From Cognatishimia sp. MH4019 (GTDB lineage Bacteria; Pseudomonadota; Alphaproteobacteria; Rhodobacterales; Rhodobacteraceae), in assembly GCF_020177595.1 (NCBI RefSeq), contig NZ_JAHTBL010000010.1, forward strand, positions 62,001 through 126,000: a stretch of DNA of 64,000 nt, given 5' to 3'. The notes beneath the pieces are model-generated. The model worked only from the letters and a program-made list of their open reading frames with translations, ran no database searches and had not been told where the DNA came from. Below, one piece after another: positions 34,290 through 42,317 of the stretch (its first letter is position 1; every line of letters starts with the position of its first letter). A program made the position numbers and the translations under genes.

Positions 34290-34322
34290 AAAAAAGCGGG
34301 GCGCAGCCTTGGCCGCGCCCCG
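34290..34322 (-). terminator. Terminator between tctC and tctB
   Basis: On the minus strand: perfect 8-bp stem CGGGGCGC/GCGCCCCG (34315-34322 with 34297-34304), 10-base loop, then C and six T (34295 down to 34290). It lies directly after the tctC stop. Partial read-through would explain a high binding-protein to permease ratio. Confidence 0.85.
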
Positions 34323-34334
34323 ATCAACACTGTC

Positions 34335-35321
34335 TTAGAGGAAGCCGAGCTTCTTCATCAGATCGCCGATGACCTTCTCCTGATCTTCAAGGAAGGCTTT
34401 GAAGTCGTCACCGCTGTTGTGGATGTTCACCCAACCGTTGCGTGCGCGCACTTCTTCCCATTCGGGCGTGTCATACATCTTCATCAGGGCGTCCTGATAA
34501 GCTGTGACCTGCTCTTCAGGGAGCCCGGGGGCGCCGAAGAAGCCACGCCAGTTCACAAAGGTCATGTCGATGCCTTGCTCGGCCATTGTCATGGCGTCGC
34601 CTGCGGCTTCAACACGCTCGTCCGAGGTGATGCCGATGATCTTCACTTCGCCAGCATTGGCCAGGTCGACGGCCTCCGACAGACCGGTGGAGAGCGCTGC
34701 GATCTCGCCCGACAGCAGGGCTGCCATGGCTTTGCCGCCTGCGTCATAGGGGATGTATTTCACCCCAAGCGCGTCCTTGCCGGCCGCTTCCATGACCATC
34801 GCGGCCACAAGGTGGTCCATGCCGCCGGGCACCGAACCGCCGCCGATGGCGGTTGCGTCCGGATCGGCGTCATAGGCCGCGATCAGGTCTTCCATCGAGT
34901 TCACGGGGCTATCCTTGCCCACGACGATGGCTGCGTAGTCACCGATGGTGCCTGCAATCAGCGTGAGGTCACGGAAGCTTTGCGGGAACACACCGGTGAG
35001 TGAGCGGATCACGATGGGGGTCGAGTTGACCATCAGCGTGCCGTGGTTGCTTTCGGCGTTTTCGATCAGATAGCCGATGGCTTTACCGCCGCCGCCGCCC
35101 GACATGTTCTCGTAGGATGCGGTGCCGACAAGACCGGCTTCGGTCAGGGCTTCGCCTGTGCCGCGCGCTGTGCCGTCCCAGCCGCCACCGGCACCGCCGG
35201 GGATCAGGAAATGAATGCTGTCGACGACCTGATGGCCCTCGGCATGTGCGGGCGCGGTAAAGCCCAGCATTGCCACAGCAGCCGCAATCACGGCCCGACG
35301 GCCGAGTTTAAAATTTGTCAT
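34335..35321 (-). CDS. tctC: Tripartite tricarboxylate transporter binding protein TctC
   Basis: A 328-residue periplasmic binding protein (Bug family). The start is the ATG at 35321 with GGAGG upstream, giving a clear signal peptide (RRAVIAAAVAMLGFTAPAHAEG). Family blocks follow: IHFLIPGGAGGGWDGTARGTGEAL and SMEDLIAAYDADPDATAIG. It captures carboxylates for TctAB. It is divergent from the tctD regulator gene, with a 108-base shared control region. Confidence 0.95.
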   Translation of the reverse strand: MTNFKLGRRAVIAAAVAMLGFTAPAHAEGHQVVDSIHFLIPGGAGGGWDGTARGTGEALTEAGLVGTASYENMSGGGGGKAIGYLIENAESNHGTLMVNSTPIVIRSLTGVFPQSFRDLTLIAGTIGDYAAIVVGKDSPVNSMEDLIAAYDADPDATAIGGGSVPGGMDHLVAAMVMEAAGKDALGVKYIPYDAGGKAMAALLSGEIAALSTGLSEAVDLANAGEVKIIGITSDERVEAAGDAMTMAEQGIDMTFVNWRGFFGAPGLPEEQVTAYQDALMKMYDTPEWEEVRARNGWVNIHNSGDDFKAFLEDQEKVIGDLMKKLGFL

Positions 35322-35429
35322 GTAGTCCTCCCATTTGACAACTGTCCGCATCGCGGGTCAGTTGAGACGATCAAGCATGAGAACCTGACACAAACCTGTC
35401 AAGCCGCGCAAAAAAGGCGACATCCAGCG
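35322..35429. promoter_or_regulatory. Divergent tctC/tctD control region with inverted repeats
   Basis: Two inverted repeats with the same half-site occur: TGACA-N6-TGTCA (35386-35390 with 35397-35401), and GACA-N2-TGTC (35337-35346). Shared half-sites between divergent transporter and response-regulator genes suggest TctD binding. No clear -10/-35 pair could be chosen. Confidence 0.4.
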
Positions 35430-36095
35430 ATGAAGTTTCTCTTGGTGGAGGACAATCAGGAATTGGCAGAGGCCGTCATTGGGCGGATGCAGCTGGATGG
35501 CCATGTCATTGACCACGCTGATAAAATTCAGGACGCCATCGCTTTTTCAGAGACCGGAGAGTATGATCTTATCTTGCTCGATATCATGCTGCCTGATGGA
35601 GATGGGCGCGACTTTCTCAAGCAGCATCGTGCGGCGCGGCGCAATACGCCGGTGATCGTGCTGACCGCGCGCTCGCAGGTCTCGGACAGAATCGGTGTGC
35701 TGGATCTGGGGGCGGATGACTATGTCACCAAGCCCTTCGATCACGCAGAGTTGCAGGCCCGGTGCCGGGCTGTTTTGCGGCGCAAGGCCGGGGCCGCGCA
35801 AAGCGAACTGCGCATGGGCGATGTGCGATTTGACCCGGTGGCAGGGCGGCTGACCGTCAAGGATGAGGTGATTGATCTGCGCAACCGCGAACTGCGCCTG
35901 CTGGAGCTGCTGTTCAACGCGCCGGGGCAAATCTTTCCGAAGCAAAAGCTGGTAGATCGACTGTTTTCTTATGAAGAGGACGTGTCGGAAAACGCGGTAG
36001 AGGTTTATATCGCGCGCTTGCGCAAGCATCTGGAACCGTCTGAGCTCAAGATAACGACCCATCGCGGGCTTGGCTACAGGTTGGACAATGTCTGA
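35430..36095 (+). CDS. tctD: Response regulator, TctD type
   Basis: A 221-residue OmpR-family regulator. Receiver: VEDNQE acidic pair, phosphorylated Asp51 in LLDIMLPDGDG, conserved Thr (VLTA) and Lys (VTKPFD). DNA-binding winged helix from about residue 125 (RNRELRLLELLFNAPG, then ENAVEVYIARLRKHL, THRGLGYRLD). The ATG at 35430 fits; the long upstream extension of the frame does not. It is coupled to the kinase by an 8-base overlap. Likely regulates tctCBA, divergently placed. Confidence 0.93.
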   Translation: MKFLLVEDNQELAEAVIGRMQLDGHVIDHADKIQDAIAFSETGEYDLILLDIMLPDGDGRDFLKQHRAARRNTPVIVLTARSQVSDRIGVLDLGADDYVTKPFDHAELQARCRAVLRRKAGAAQSELRMGDVRFDPVAGRLTVKDEVIDLRNRELRLLELLFNAPGQIFPKQKLVDRLFSYEEDVSENAVEVYIARLRKHLEPSELKITTHRGLGYRLDNV

Positions 36096-37455
36096 GGCGG
36101 TGCGCGTCTCAGGCTCGTTGCGCAACCGGTTGACGGTGATCCTGATTGGTGGAGCGGCGATCCTTGCGGTGCTGTTGTTCTTCATTGTGCGCAATTACGC
36201 GGCGCAGATCGCGCAGCAAAGTCAGGACAATATTCTTGGCGCATCGGTGACGTCGATCCTTGGGGCGGCGATCATTCGCGATGGCGCGGTGGAGGTCGAC
36301 TTTCCCTATGCGTCCTTTTCGATGCTGAACACGGACTCTGATGATCGCGTGTTTTATGCAATTTATCAGGATGATACGCTGCTTTCCGGGTATGAGAGCC
36401 TGCCCTTGGTCGCGCCCGATTTTGGCGAAGGCACAGTCTTTCGCAGCGCTACAATACAGGGCACGACCCTGCGCGTTGCGACCGCGTCGCGAGTTCTGAT
36501 CGGAGAAGACAGACGCACGCGCATCTCGGTCTCGGTCGCACAGACGCAAGACGCATTGTCAGGGGTGCTGAACCGCATATCGCGCAATGTCGCGTTGTTT
36601 GGCGCGGGGTTCTTTGCCTTGGCGACGTTGCTTGCGTTTTGGGCAACGTCCACGACCATTGGGCAGCTGAAACGTCTGACAACCTCGGTGACGCGGCGTG
36701 GGCCGCAAGATTTGAGCCCGGTGGTCAAGCCGGTGCCGTCCGAGATGGTGCCGCTGGTCAGCTCGCTCAATCATCTGATGTCGCGGCTTGATCATTCGCT
36801 GAGCCAATCGGAGGACTTTATAGCCGAAGCCGCGCACCGGGTGCGGACGCCCTTGGCGACGGTGCGCTCCCATGCCGAAGCCACGCTGCAGCGTGTAGGC
36901 CGCGAAGAGAACCGACAAGCACTGCGGTCCATGGTGCGCGCGATTGACGAAAGCTCTCGCGCGGCGGGGCAGTTGCTGGATCATGCGATGATCACCTTTC
37001 GGGCCGATCATCTGGATCGGCAGGATCTTGATCTGGTTGATCTGGTGCAGGAACTGGTGCTTCGCCTGACCCCGGTTGCGGACATGAAAGACGTCGATTT
37101 ACGTCTTGATGCTGCGCCCGGTATTCGCGTGGCGGCTGATCCGATCCTGCTGCAAAACGCGATCCGCAACCTGATCGACAATGCGTTGAAATACTCCCCT
37201 AGCGACAGCACGATTATGATCCGGCTGCGCAGTGCGCCCCATATTCAGGTCGAGATTTGCGACGAGGGGCCGGGATTTCCACCGGATCAAATCGGCGGTC
37301 TGGTGGCGCGATTTGCGCGTGGCTCGAACGCGGACGGGATCATCGGATCAGGACTTGGTCTGACCATCGCGCAGGATGTCGCGTTGGCCCATGGCGGGCA
37401 TATCTCGCTGGCAAACCGACCGGAGGGCGGCGCATGTGTTACCTTTTCCTTGTGA
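36088..37455 (+). CDS. tctE: Sensor histidine kinase, TctE type
   Basis: A 455-residue membrane kinase. Span 1 at about residues 18 to 38 (ILIGGAAILAVLLFFIV), a periplasmic sensor of some 130 residues, span 2 near 172 to 192 (FGAGFFALATLLAFWAT), HAMP-like linker, then the H-box with phospho-acceptor His (IAEAAHRVRTPLATVRSH), N-box (RNLIDNALKYS) and G-boxes (CDEGPGFPP, GSGLGLTIAQDVA). It phosphorylates the regulator coded before it. The following binding-protein gene starts 22 bases inside its 3' end. Confidence 0.93.
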   Translation: MSEAVRVSGSLRNRLTVILIGGAAILAVLLFFIVRNYAAQIAQQSQDNILGASVTSILGAAIIRDGAVEVDFPYASFSMLNTDSDDRVFYAIYQDDTLLSGYESLPLVAPDFGEGTVFRSATIQGTTLRVATASRVLIGEDRRTRISVSVAQTQDALSGVLNRISRNVALFGAGFFALATLLAFWATSTTIGQLKRLTTSVTRRGPQDLSPVVKPVPSEMVPLVSSLNHLMSRLDHSLSQSEDFIAEAAHRVRTPLATVRSHAEATLQRVGREENRQALRSMVRAIDESSRAAGQLLDHAMITFRADHLDRQDLDLVDLVQELVLRLTPVADMKDVDLRLDAAPGIRVAADPILLQNAIRNLIDNALKYSPSDSTIMIRLRSAPHIQVEICDEGPGFPPDQIGGLVARFARGSNADGIIGSGLGLTIAQDVALAHGGHISLANRPEGGACVTFSL

Positions 37456-38429
37456 TCTTCAGCCTTTGGGCTGCGTCCGGCACGGCGCAGGATTGGGAAG
37501 ACGAGCAGGTCTTTCCCGAAGAGCAGGCCGCGCGCGTGCTGACAGTGCTGTCCAGCACCGACACCTCCTTTTTTGCGTCTATTATCGAAGGGTTTATCGC
37601 GCGCAATCCATCTGTGCAGGTTCGCTATCTGGTAACCAGCACTGCCGAGATCGACACCGTTTTCCGGGCCAGCCCCGCGGCGTTCGATATCGTCATCTCC
37701 AGCGCGATGGATTTGCAGATCAAATTGGCCAATGACGGCTTGGCCCTTGAGATTGAGGGGCTGAACTACCCCAACTGGGCCGCGTGGCGCCGCAGTCTGT
37801 TCGCGTTCACGACTGAACCCGCGGCCATTGTCATCAATCGCGCGGCTTTTGCAGGGCAATCCGTGCCAGAGACCCGGCAAGACCTGATCCAGGTGCTGCG
37901 CGCGCAGCCGGAGGCGTTTGAGGACAAGCTGGGCACCTATGATGTGAGGGTATCCGGGGTTGGCTATCTTTTTGCGACGCAAGATGCCCGCACGTCAGAG
38001 ACCTATTGGCGGCTGATGGAGGTGATGGGCAGTCTTGGCACCCGGCTTTATTGCTGTTCGGGTGATATGATCGAGGATCTGGCCGCAGGCCGCATTACAG
38101 TGGCCTATAACGTGCTGGGCAGTTATGCGATCGCGCGCACCGATCTGGCAGATCAGATTGAAGTAATCCTGCCTGCGGATTTCCAGACGACGATGATGCG
38201 CACGGCGCTTGTGTCAGCACAAACCGGCCAGCCTGAGTTGGCGACGGCCTTCATCCGCCATCTGATTGATGCGCAATCGAATGAGGATATGTTTCCCTTG
38301 CCCCCGCTTCAGGACGCCGCAAAAGCGGGGCAGCCCACGATCACGCTGGAGCCTGCCTTGATGACTTATCTGGATGCGCTCAAGAAAAGGACGTTTCTGG
38401 ATGAATGGGTAAATGCCGTCATCCAGTAG
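37434..38429 (+). CDS. Periplasmic substrate-binding protein linked to TctDE
   Basis: A 331-residue secreted protein: signal peptide MCYLFLVIFSLWAASGTAQ, then an ABC-type iron/organic solute binding fold (VLTVLSSTDTSFFASIIEGFIARNP, AFDIVISSAMDLQIKLANDG, GRITVAYNVLGSYAIAR). GGAGGG precedes the ATG within tctE. No ABC permease or ATPase lies nearby, so transport is doubtful. In such two-component loci a binding protein often acts as the ligand-sensing partner of the kinase; that role is inferred here. No terminator is clear after it. Confidence 0.83.
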   Translation: MCYLFLVIFSLWAASGTAQDWEDEQVFPEEQAARVLTVLSSTDTSFFASIIEGFIARNPSVQVRYLVTSTAEIDTVFRASPAAFDIVISSAMDLQIKLANDGLALEIEGLNYPNWAAWRRSLFAFTTEPAAIVINRAAFAGQSVPETRQDLIQVLRAQPEAFEDKLGTYDVRVSGVGYLFATQDARTSETYWRLMEVMGSLGTRLYCCSGDMIEDLAAGRITVAYNVLGSYAIARTDLADQIEVILPADFQTTMMRTALVSAQTGQPELATAFIRHLIDAQSNEDMFPLPPLQDAAKAGQPTITLEPALMTYLDALKKRTFLDEWVNAVIQ

Positions 38430-38449
38430 CGGCGGCTTTTTCAGAGAAA

Positions 38450-38524
38450 TGGCTGGGGTGGTAGGATTCGAACCTACGATACACGGTACCAAAAACCGAT
38501 GCCTTACCGCTTGGCTACACCCCA
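38450..38524 (-). tRNA. tRNA-Gln (anticodon TTG)
   Basis: A 75-base minus-strand tRNA with encoded CCA. The acceptor stem TGGGGTG pairs with CACCCCA, discriminator G. The D arm is GCCAAGCGGTAAGGC; the anticodon loop holds TTTTGGT with TTG; the T arm contains GGTTCGAATCC. All standard bases fit bacterial tRNA-Gln. No integrase or att duplication is visible beside it. Confidence 0.96.
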
Positions 38525-38593
38525 ACGTAGGCGGCTAAATACGCAGGCTGCGGGGGGTAATCAAGTGCGTTTTCGCAAAAAGTGCAGACGGGG

Positions 38594-39928
38594 CTATTCG
38601 CGCTCGGCATTGCGGTCCAGCAGGTCGCTCTCGGACTGCGCATTGCGCTCATCCTCAATGATCTCGGAGAGTTCCTTATCCGCGGTCGCACTGACCTCTT
38701 TAGGCTCCGCGATGACTGGTTTGGCTGGGCTTTTCTTGATGCGCGGCGTGTCCTGAGCCGTCTCGCCCATATCGGTGATAAGGCGGTAGGTCGGCTCGGG
38801 CATTTCGATGCCGTCGGCGGTCAGTGCAGCCATCACAAGGCGGATGGCTTCGCCGCGCGCGGCAACGAGGCTTGTCTCGTGCTGGGCGATCCAGCCGGTC
38901 ACGCGCAAGGTGATGGTGCTGTCGCCGATGGCCTCAATCCAGCAATCCGGCGCGGGTTTATCCAGCACAAACGGTAGGGCTTCGATGGTTTCTTGCGCGA
39001 TATCACGGGCCTGTGCCAGATCGGCATCCGGCGCGATGCCCAGATCAAACAGAAAGCGCCGCTCATCGTTGCGCGTATAGTTCACGATGCGGCTTTTGAA
39101 GACGGTCGCATTCGGGATGTGAATATGATTGCCGTCAAAGCTGAGCAGGATGGTTGCGCGGCTGGTCAGGCGGATGACCTTGCCAATATCGCCTTCGATT
39201 TCGACTGTATCATTGGGTCGAAAGGGCTGGCGGATCGACAGCATGATCGAGGCGATGAAGTTCTCGACCGTGTCGCGGACGGCGAAACCAATGGCCAGGC
39301 CAACGATACCGGCCGCCCCGAGGATGGTAGAGAGCAGCGCGGTGGCATTCAGGATGTCGAGTGCGACCACAAGGCCACCGATCATAAAGGCAAGCCGGAC
39401 CAATTGGCGGTAGATATTGGCGATGAACTTGTTGGGGGCAAGCCTGTCCCACGGCTGTCGCATCCGCGTGATCAGTATACCCACGACGACGACCACCAGA
39501 AACGCCAGAAGGGCGACAAGGGCCAACGGGATAAAGGCAATCAGCTGTGTCAGGCGCGCCTGAAAACGCTCGACCGCGGGGTTGAGACGTTCAACGACAT
39601 CCGTGGTCTCAATCACATTGTTCTCAATGGCAACGACGCCTTCAACGCGGCCTGCCAGATCGTTCAGTCGATTGGCGGTGAACGCATCCAGCGTGGTGCC
39701 GCGCAGGGTGACGATGCCGTTGGAGACCGAGACGGTGACGTCCTCAAAGCCCTGTAACTCGCCCAGAATACTGCGAATGCGGGTGGCGATGGCGGCATCC
39801 TGTGCGGCGCTGTCTTCGACCGCGATGGTGCCGGTGGGCTGCTCGGTCGTGTCCTGTGCCATAGCCGCAAAAGGCAGAAACAGGCACAAGACAAGGGATA
39901 AAAACAGGCGCATAAAATCAATCCGCAT
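38594..39928 (-). CDS. Mechanosensitive channel MscS family with BON domain
   Basis: A 444-residue protein. It starts with a signal peptide or first span (MRLFLSLVLCLFLPFAAMAQ, from an alternative ATG at 39913). A BON domain comes at about residues 45 to 115 (VTVSVSNGIVTLRGTTLDAFT, VAIENNVIE), then three spans and the MscS pore helix (GAAGIVGLAIGFAVRDTVENFIASI) with the beta domain (PFRPNDTVEIEGDIGKVIRLTSR). It should open on membrane tension to release solutes. The periplasmic BON domain is a family variant. Start choice among TTG 39931, ATG 39928 and ATG 39913 is uncertain. Confidence 0.9.
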   Translation of the reverse strand: MRIDFMRLFLSLVLCLFLPFAAMAQDTTEQPTGTIAVEDSAAQDAAIATRIRSILGELQGFEDVTVSVSNGIVTLRGTTLDAFTANRLNDLAGRVEGVVAIENNVIETTDVVERLNPAVERFQARLTQLIAFIPLALVALLAFLVVVVVGILITRMRQPWDRLAPNKFIANIYRQLVRLAFMIGGLVVALDILNATALLSTILGAAGIVGLAIGFAVRDTVENFIASIMLSIRQPFRPNDTVEIEGDIGKVIRLTSRATILLSFDGNHIHIPNATVFKSRIVNYTRNDERRFLFDLGIAPDADLAQARDIAQETIEALPFVLDKPAPDCWIEAIGDSTITLRVTGWIAQHETSLVAARGEAIRLVMAALTADGIEMPEPTYRLITDMGETAQDTPRIKKSPAKPVIAEPKEVSATADKELSEIIEDERNAQSESDLLDRNAERE

Positions 39929-39970
39929 CAATCGGCGCTCAGAATAGGCACTTGGGACGGTGTGTAAATG

Positions 39971-41467
39971 TCAGATCGTCTGATCGTAATCGCCTACGGA
40001 GGGTTCGGTGCGAATAACCGCGTCGACATCCGCAAAAATCGCACGCATCTCAGCGTCGCTTTCGGGGCTTTCGCAGACCACCACCAGATTGGGGGTGTTG
40101 GACGAGGCGCGCACAAGCCCCCATGCACCATTCTCAAGGATCACGCGAGCGCCGTTGACCGTGACGACCTGCGCGATCTTGCGGTCTGCGATGGTCTCCC
40201 CCGCGTCGTGCTTGGCGACAAGCTTGGCGACGAGGCGTTCCAGAACTTCGTATTTCTCGGTATCGGCGCAATAGGGTGACATGGTGGGCGTCGCAAAGGT
40301 CTGCGGCAGAGCTTTACGCAGATCGGACATCGACATTTCGGGGTTGCGGTCCATCAGCTTGCAGATCTCGACCGCGACGCGCATGCCGCAATCATAACCG
40401 CGCCCGATCGGTTCGGCGAGGAAGTAGTGGCCAGATTTCTCGAACCCTGCCAGCGCGCCGATCTCGCGCACGCGGCGTTTCATATGGGAATGGCCTGTCT
40501 TCCAGTAGTCTGCTTTCACGTCGAGCTTTTGCAGCTCTGGGTCCGAGGCGAAAAGGCCGGTGGATTTCACATCGGCCACAAAGGTGGAGCCGGGATAGAT
40601 TTTGGCCAGATCACGGGCCATGATGACGCCGACCTTATCGGCAAAAATCTCTTCCCCCTCGTCATCGACCACACCGCAGCGGTCACCATCGCCGTCAAAC
40701 CCAAGCGCGAAATCCGCGCCCGAGGCTTTCACGCTGTCGGACATATCATGCAGCATTTCCATGGCTTCGGGGTTCGGGTTGTAGTTGGGGAAGGTGTAGT
40801 CAAGTTCGTTATGGGAAGGGACAACTTCGACGCCCAGACGTTCAAAGACCTCCGGCGCGAAAGCCGAGGCGGTGCCGTTGCCGGTCGCGCAGACAACCTT
40901 GAGCTTACGGGTCATTTTGAAATCACCCACGAGATCATCCAGATAGGCCTCGCGCACGCCGTCCACAAATTCGTAAGAGCCGCCTTCGCGGGCTACGCCT
41001 TCGCCGTTCAGGACGATATCACGCAGTTCTGCCATTTCGTCTGGGCCGTGGGTGAGGGGGCGATCAAAGCCCATCTTCACACCGGTCCAACCGTTGGGAT
41101 TGTGGCTGGCGGTGACCATGGCGACCGCGGGCAGATCCAGATGGAACTGTGCGAAATAGGCCATGGGCGACAGCGCGGGGCCAATATCTTTGACCGCGAT
41201 GCCTGCCTGCATCAGGCCGAGCATCAGCGCGTTTTTGATCGACAGCGAATAATCACGATAATCATTGCCCACGGCGATCTCAGGTTTGATGCCGCGTTTG
41301 TGCATCTGTGTGCCGAGGCCAAGACCCAAGGCCGTGATGCCTGCGAGGTTGATCTCTTCTGGGTATTTCCAGCGGGCGTCGTATTCGCGGAACCCGGTTG
41401 GCGTGATCATGGCATCGCGGAGGAAGGCCCACGTGTTCGGGGTGACGGTCGTGGCAGGTTTGGTCAC
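39971..41467 (-). CDS. Phosphomannomutase/phosphoglucomutase
   Basis: A 498-residue alpha-D-phosphohexomutase that interconverts sugar 6- and 1-phosphates for polysaccharide precursors. The active Ser lies in TASHNPNGWTGVKMG, the metal loop is DGDGDRCGV, the sugar loop is in EKSGHYF, and the phosphate-binding C-terminal domain holds VRASSNTPNLVV. Length fits ManB/AlgC types. A 16-base gap separates it from kdsA, so it is probably in one operon with kdsA, kpsE and kpsT. Confidence 0.93.
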   Translation of the reverse strand: MTKPATTVTPNTWAFLRDAMITPTGFREYDARWKYPEEINLAGITALGLGLGTQMHKRGIKPEIAVGNDYRDYSLSIKNALMLGLMQAGIAVKDIGPALSPMAYFAQFHLDLPAVAMVTASHNPNGWTGVKMGFDRPLTHGPDEMAELRDIVLNGEGVAREGGSYEFVDGVREAYLDDLVGDFKMTRKLKVVCATGNGTASAFAPEVFERLGVEVVPSHNELDYTFPNYNPNPEAMEMLHDMSDSVKASGADFALGFDGDGDRCGVVDDEGEEIFADKVGVIMARDLAKIYPGSTFVADVKSTGLFASDPELQKLDVKADYWKTGHSHMKRRVREIGALAGFEKSGHYFLAEPIGRGYDCGMRVAVEICKLMDRNPEMSMSDLRKALPQTFATPTMSPYCADTEKYEVLERLVAKLVAKHDAGETIADRKIAQVVTVNGARVILENGAWGLVRASSNTPNLVVVCESPESDAEMRAIFADVDAVIRTEPSVGDYDQTI

Positions 41468-41483
41468 GGGAAGTAGTCTTTCG

Positions 41484-42317
41484 TTAGATGCGAATGGGGG
41501 TCTCTTTCGCCAGCGTATCGAAAGCCATCAGAGTTGCAATCAAACTGTCCATATCCTGCAGCGGGATCATGTTCGGCCCGTCAGATGGCGCAGAATCGGG
41601 CGCCTCGTGCGTTTCGATGAAGACCGCTGCGATGCCTAAAGCGACGGCAGAACGCGCCATAACTGGCGCAAATTCACGCTGTCCGCCGGTTGAACCGCCT
41701 TGTCCGCCGGGTTGTTGCACGGAATGGGTCGCGTCCATCACGACCGGATAGCCGGTCTGCATCATGCGCGGCAAACCGCGCATGTCTGCGACCAGGGCGT
41801 TGTAGCCAAAGGATGTTCCACGCTCTGTCAGCAAAAGGCGCTCATTTCCGGTCGAGGCGAGCTTGGCGACGACATTGTCCATGTCCCACGGCGCCAGAAA
41901 CTGACCCTTTTTGACGTTGATGGCGGCGCCGGTTTCGGCGGCGGCCAGCAGTAGGTCTGTCTGGCGACACAGAAAGGCGGGGATCTGCAGCACGTCGCAG
42001 ACCTTGGCAACAGTGGCGCATTGATCGGCGGTGTGAATGTCGGTCAGTGTCGGCACATCAAGCCCTGCGCTGACAGCCTGCATGACGCCAAGCCCTTCGT
42101 CGATCCCAAGGCCACGCTTGCCCGAAAGCGATGTACGGTTGGCCTTGTCAAAGGAGCCTTTGAAAATGAAGTGCGCGCCATGCTTTGCGCAAACCTCTTT
42201 CATGGTGCCTGCGATCATCTGGGCGTGATCCACGCTTTCAAGCTGGCATGGACCCGCGATCACAGTCAGGGGTGCATCATTGCTGACGCGCAGATCCCGG
42301 ATTTCAACGGTTTTCAT
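41484..42317 (-). CDS. kdsA: KDO 8-phosphate synthase
   Basis: A 277-residue enzyme condensing PEP and arabinose 5-phosphate to KDO-8-phosphate, for LPS core or capsule linkage. Motifs: IAGPCQLES at the N-terminus, FKGSFDKANRTS, GLDVPTLTDIHTADQC, NVKKGQFLAPWDM, TERGTSFGYN and VMDATHSVQQPGG. The metal-site Cys at GPC indicates the metal-dependent form, but asparagine at the NVKKGQ position is usual in metal-independent ones, so the class is open. It begins right after kpsE (no gap). Confidence 0.95.
   Translation of the reverse strand: MKTVEIRDLRVSNDAPLTVIAGPCQLESVDHAQMIAGTMKEVCAKHGAHFIFKGSFDKANRTSLSGKRGLGIDEGLGVMQAVSAGLDVPTLTDIHTADQCATVAKVCDVLQIPAFLCRQTDLLLAAAETGAAINVKKGQFLAPWDMDNVVAKLASTGNERLLLTERGTSFGYNALVADMRGLPRMMQTGYPVVMDATHSVQQPGGQGGSTGGQREFAPVMARSAVALGIAAVFIETHEAPDSAPSDGPNMIPLQDMDSLIATLMAFDTLAKETPIRI

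Noticed and set aside
38450-38524. tRNA-Gln as a possible phage attachment site
   Set aside because: It lies about 12 kb past the prophage end, with ordinary chromosomal genes on both sides and no integrase.
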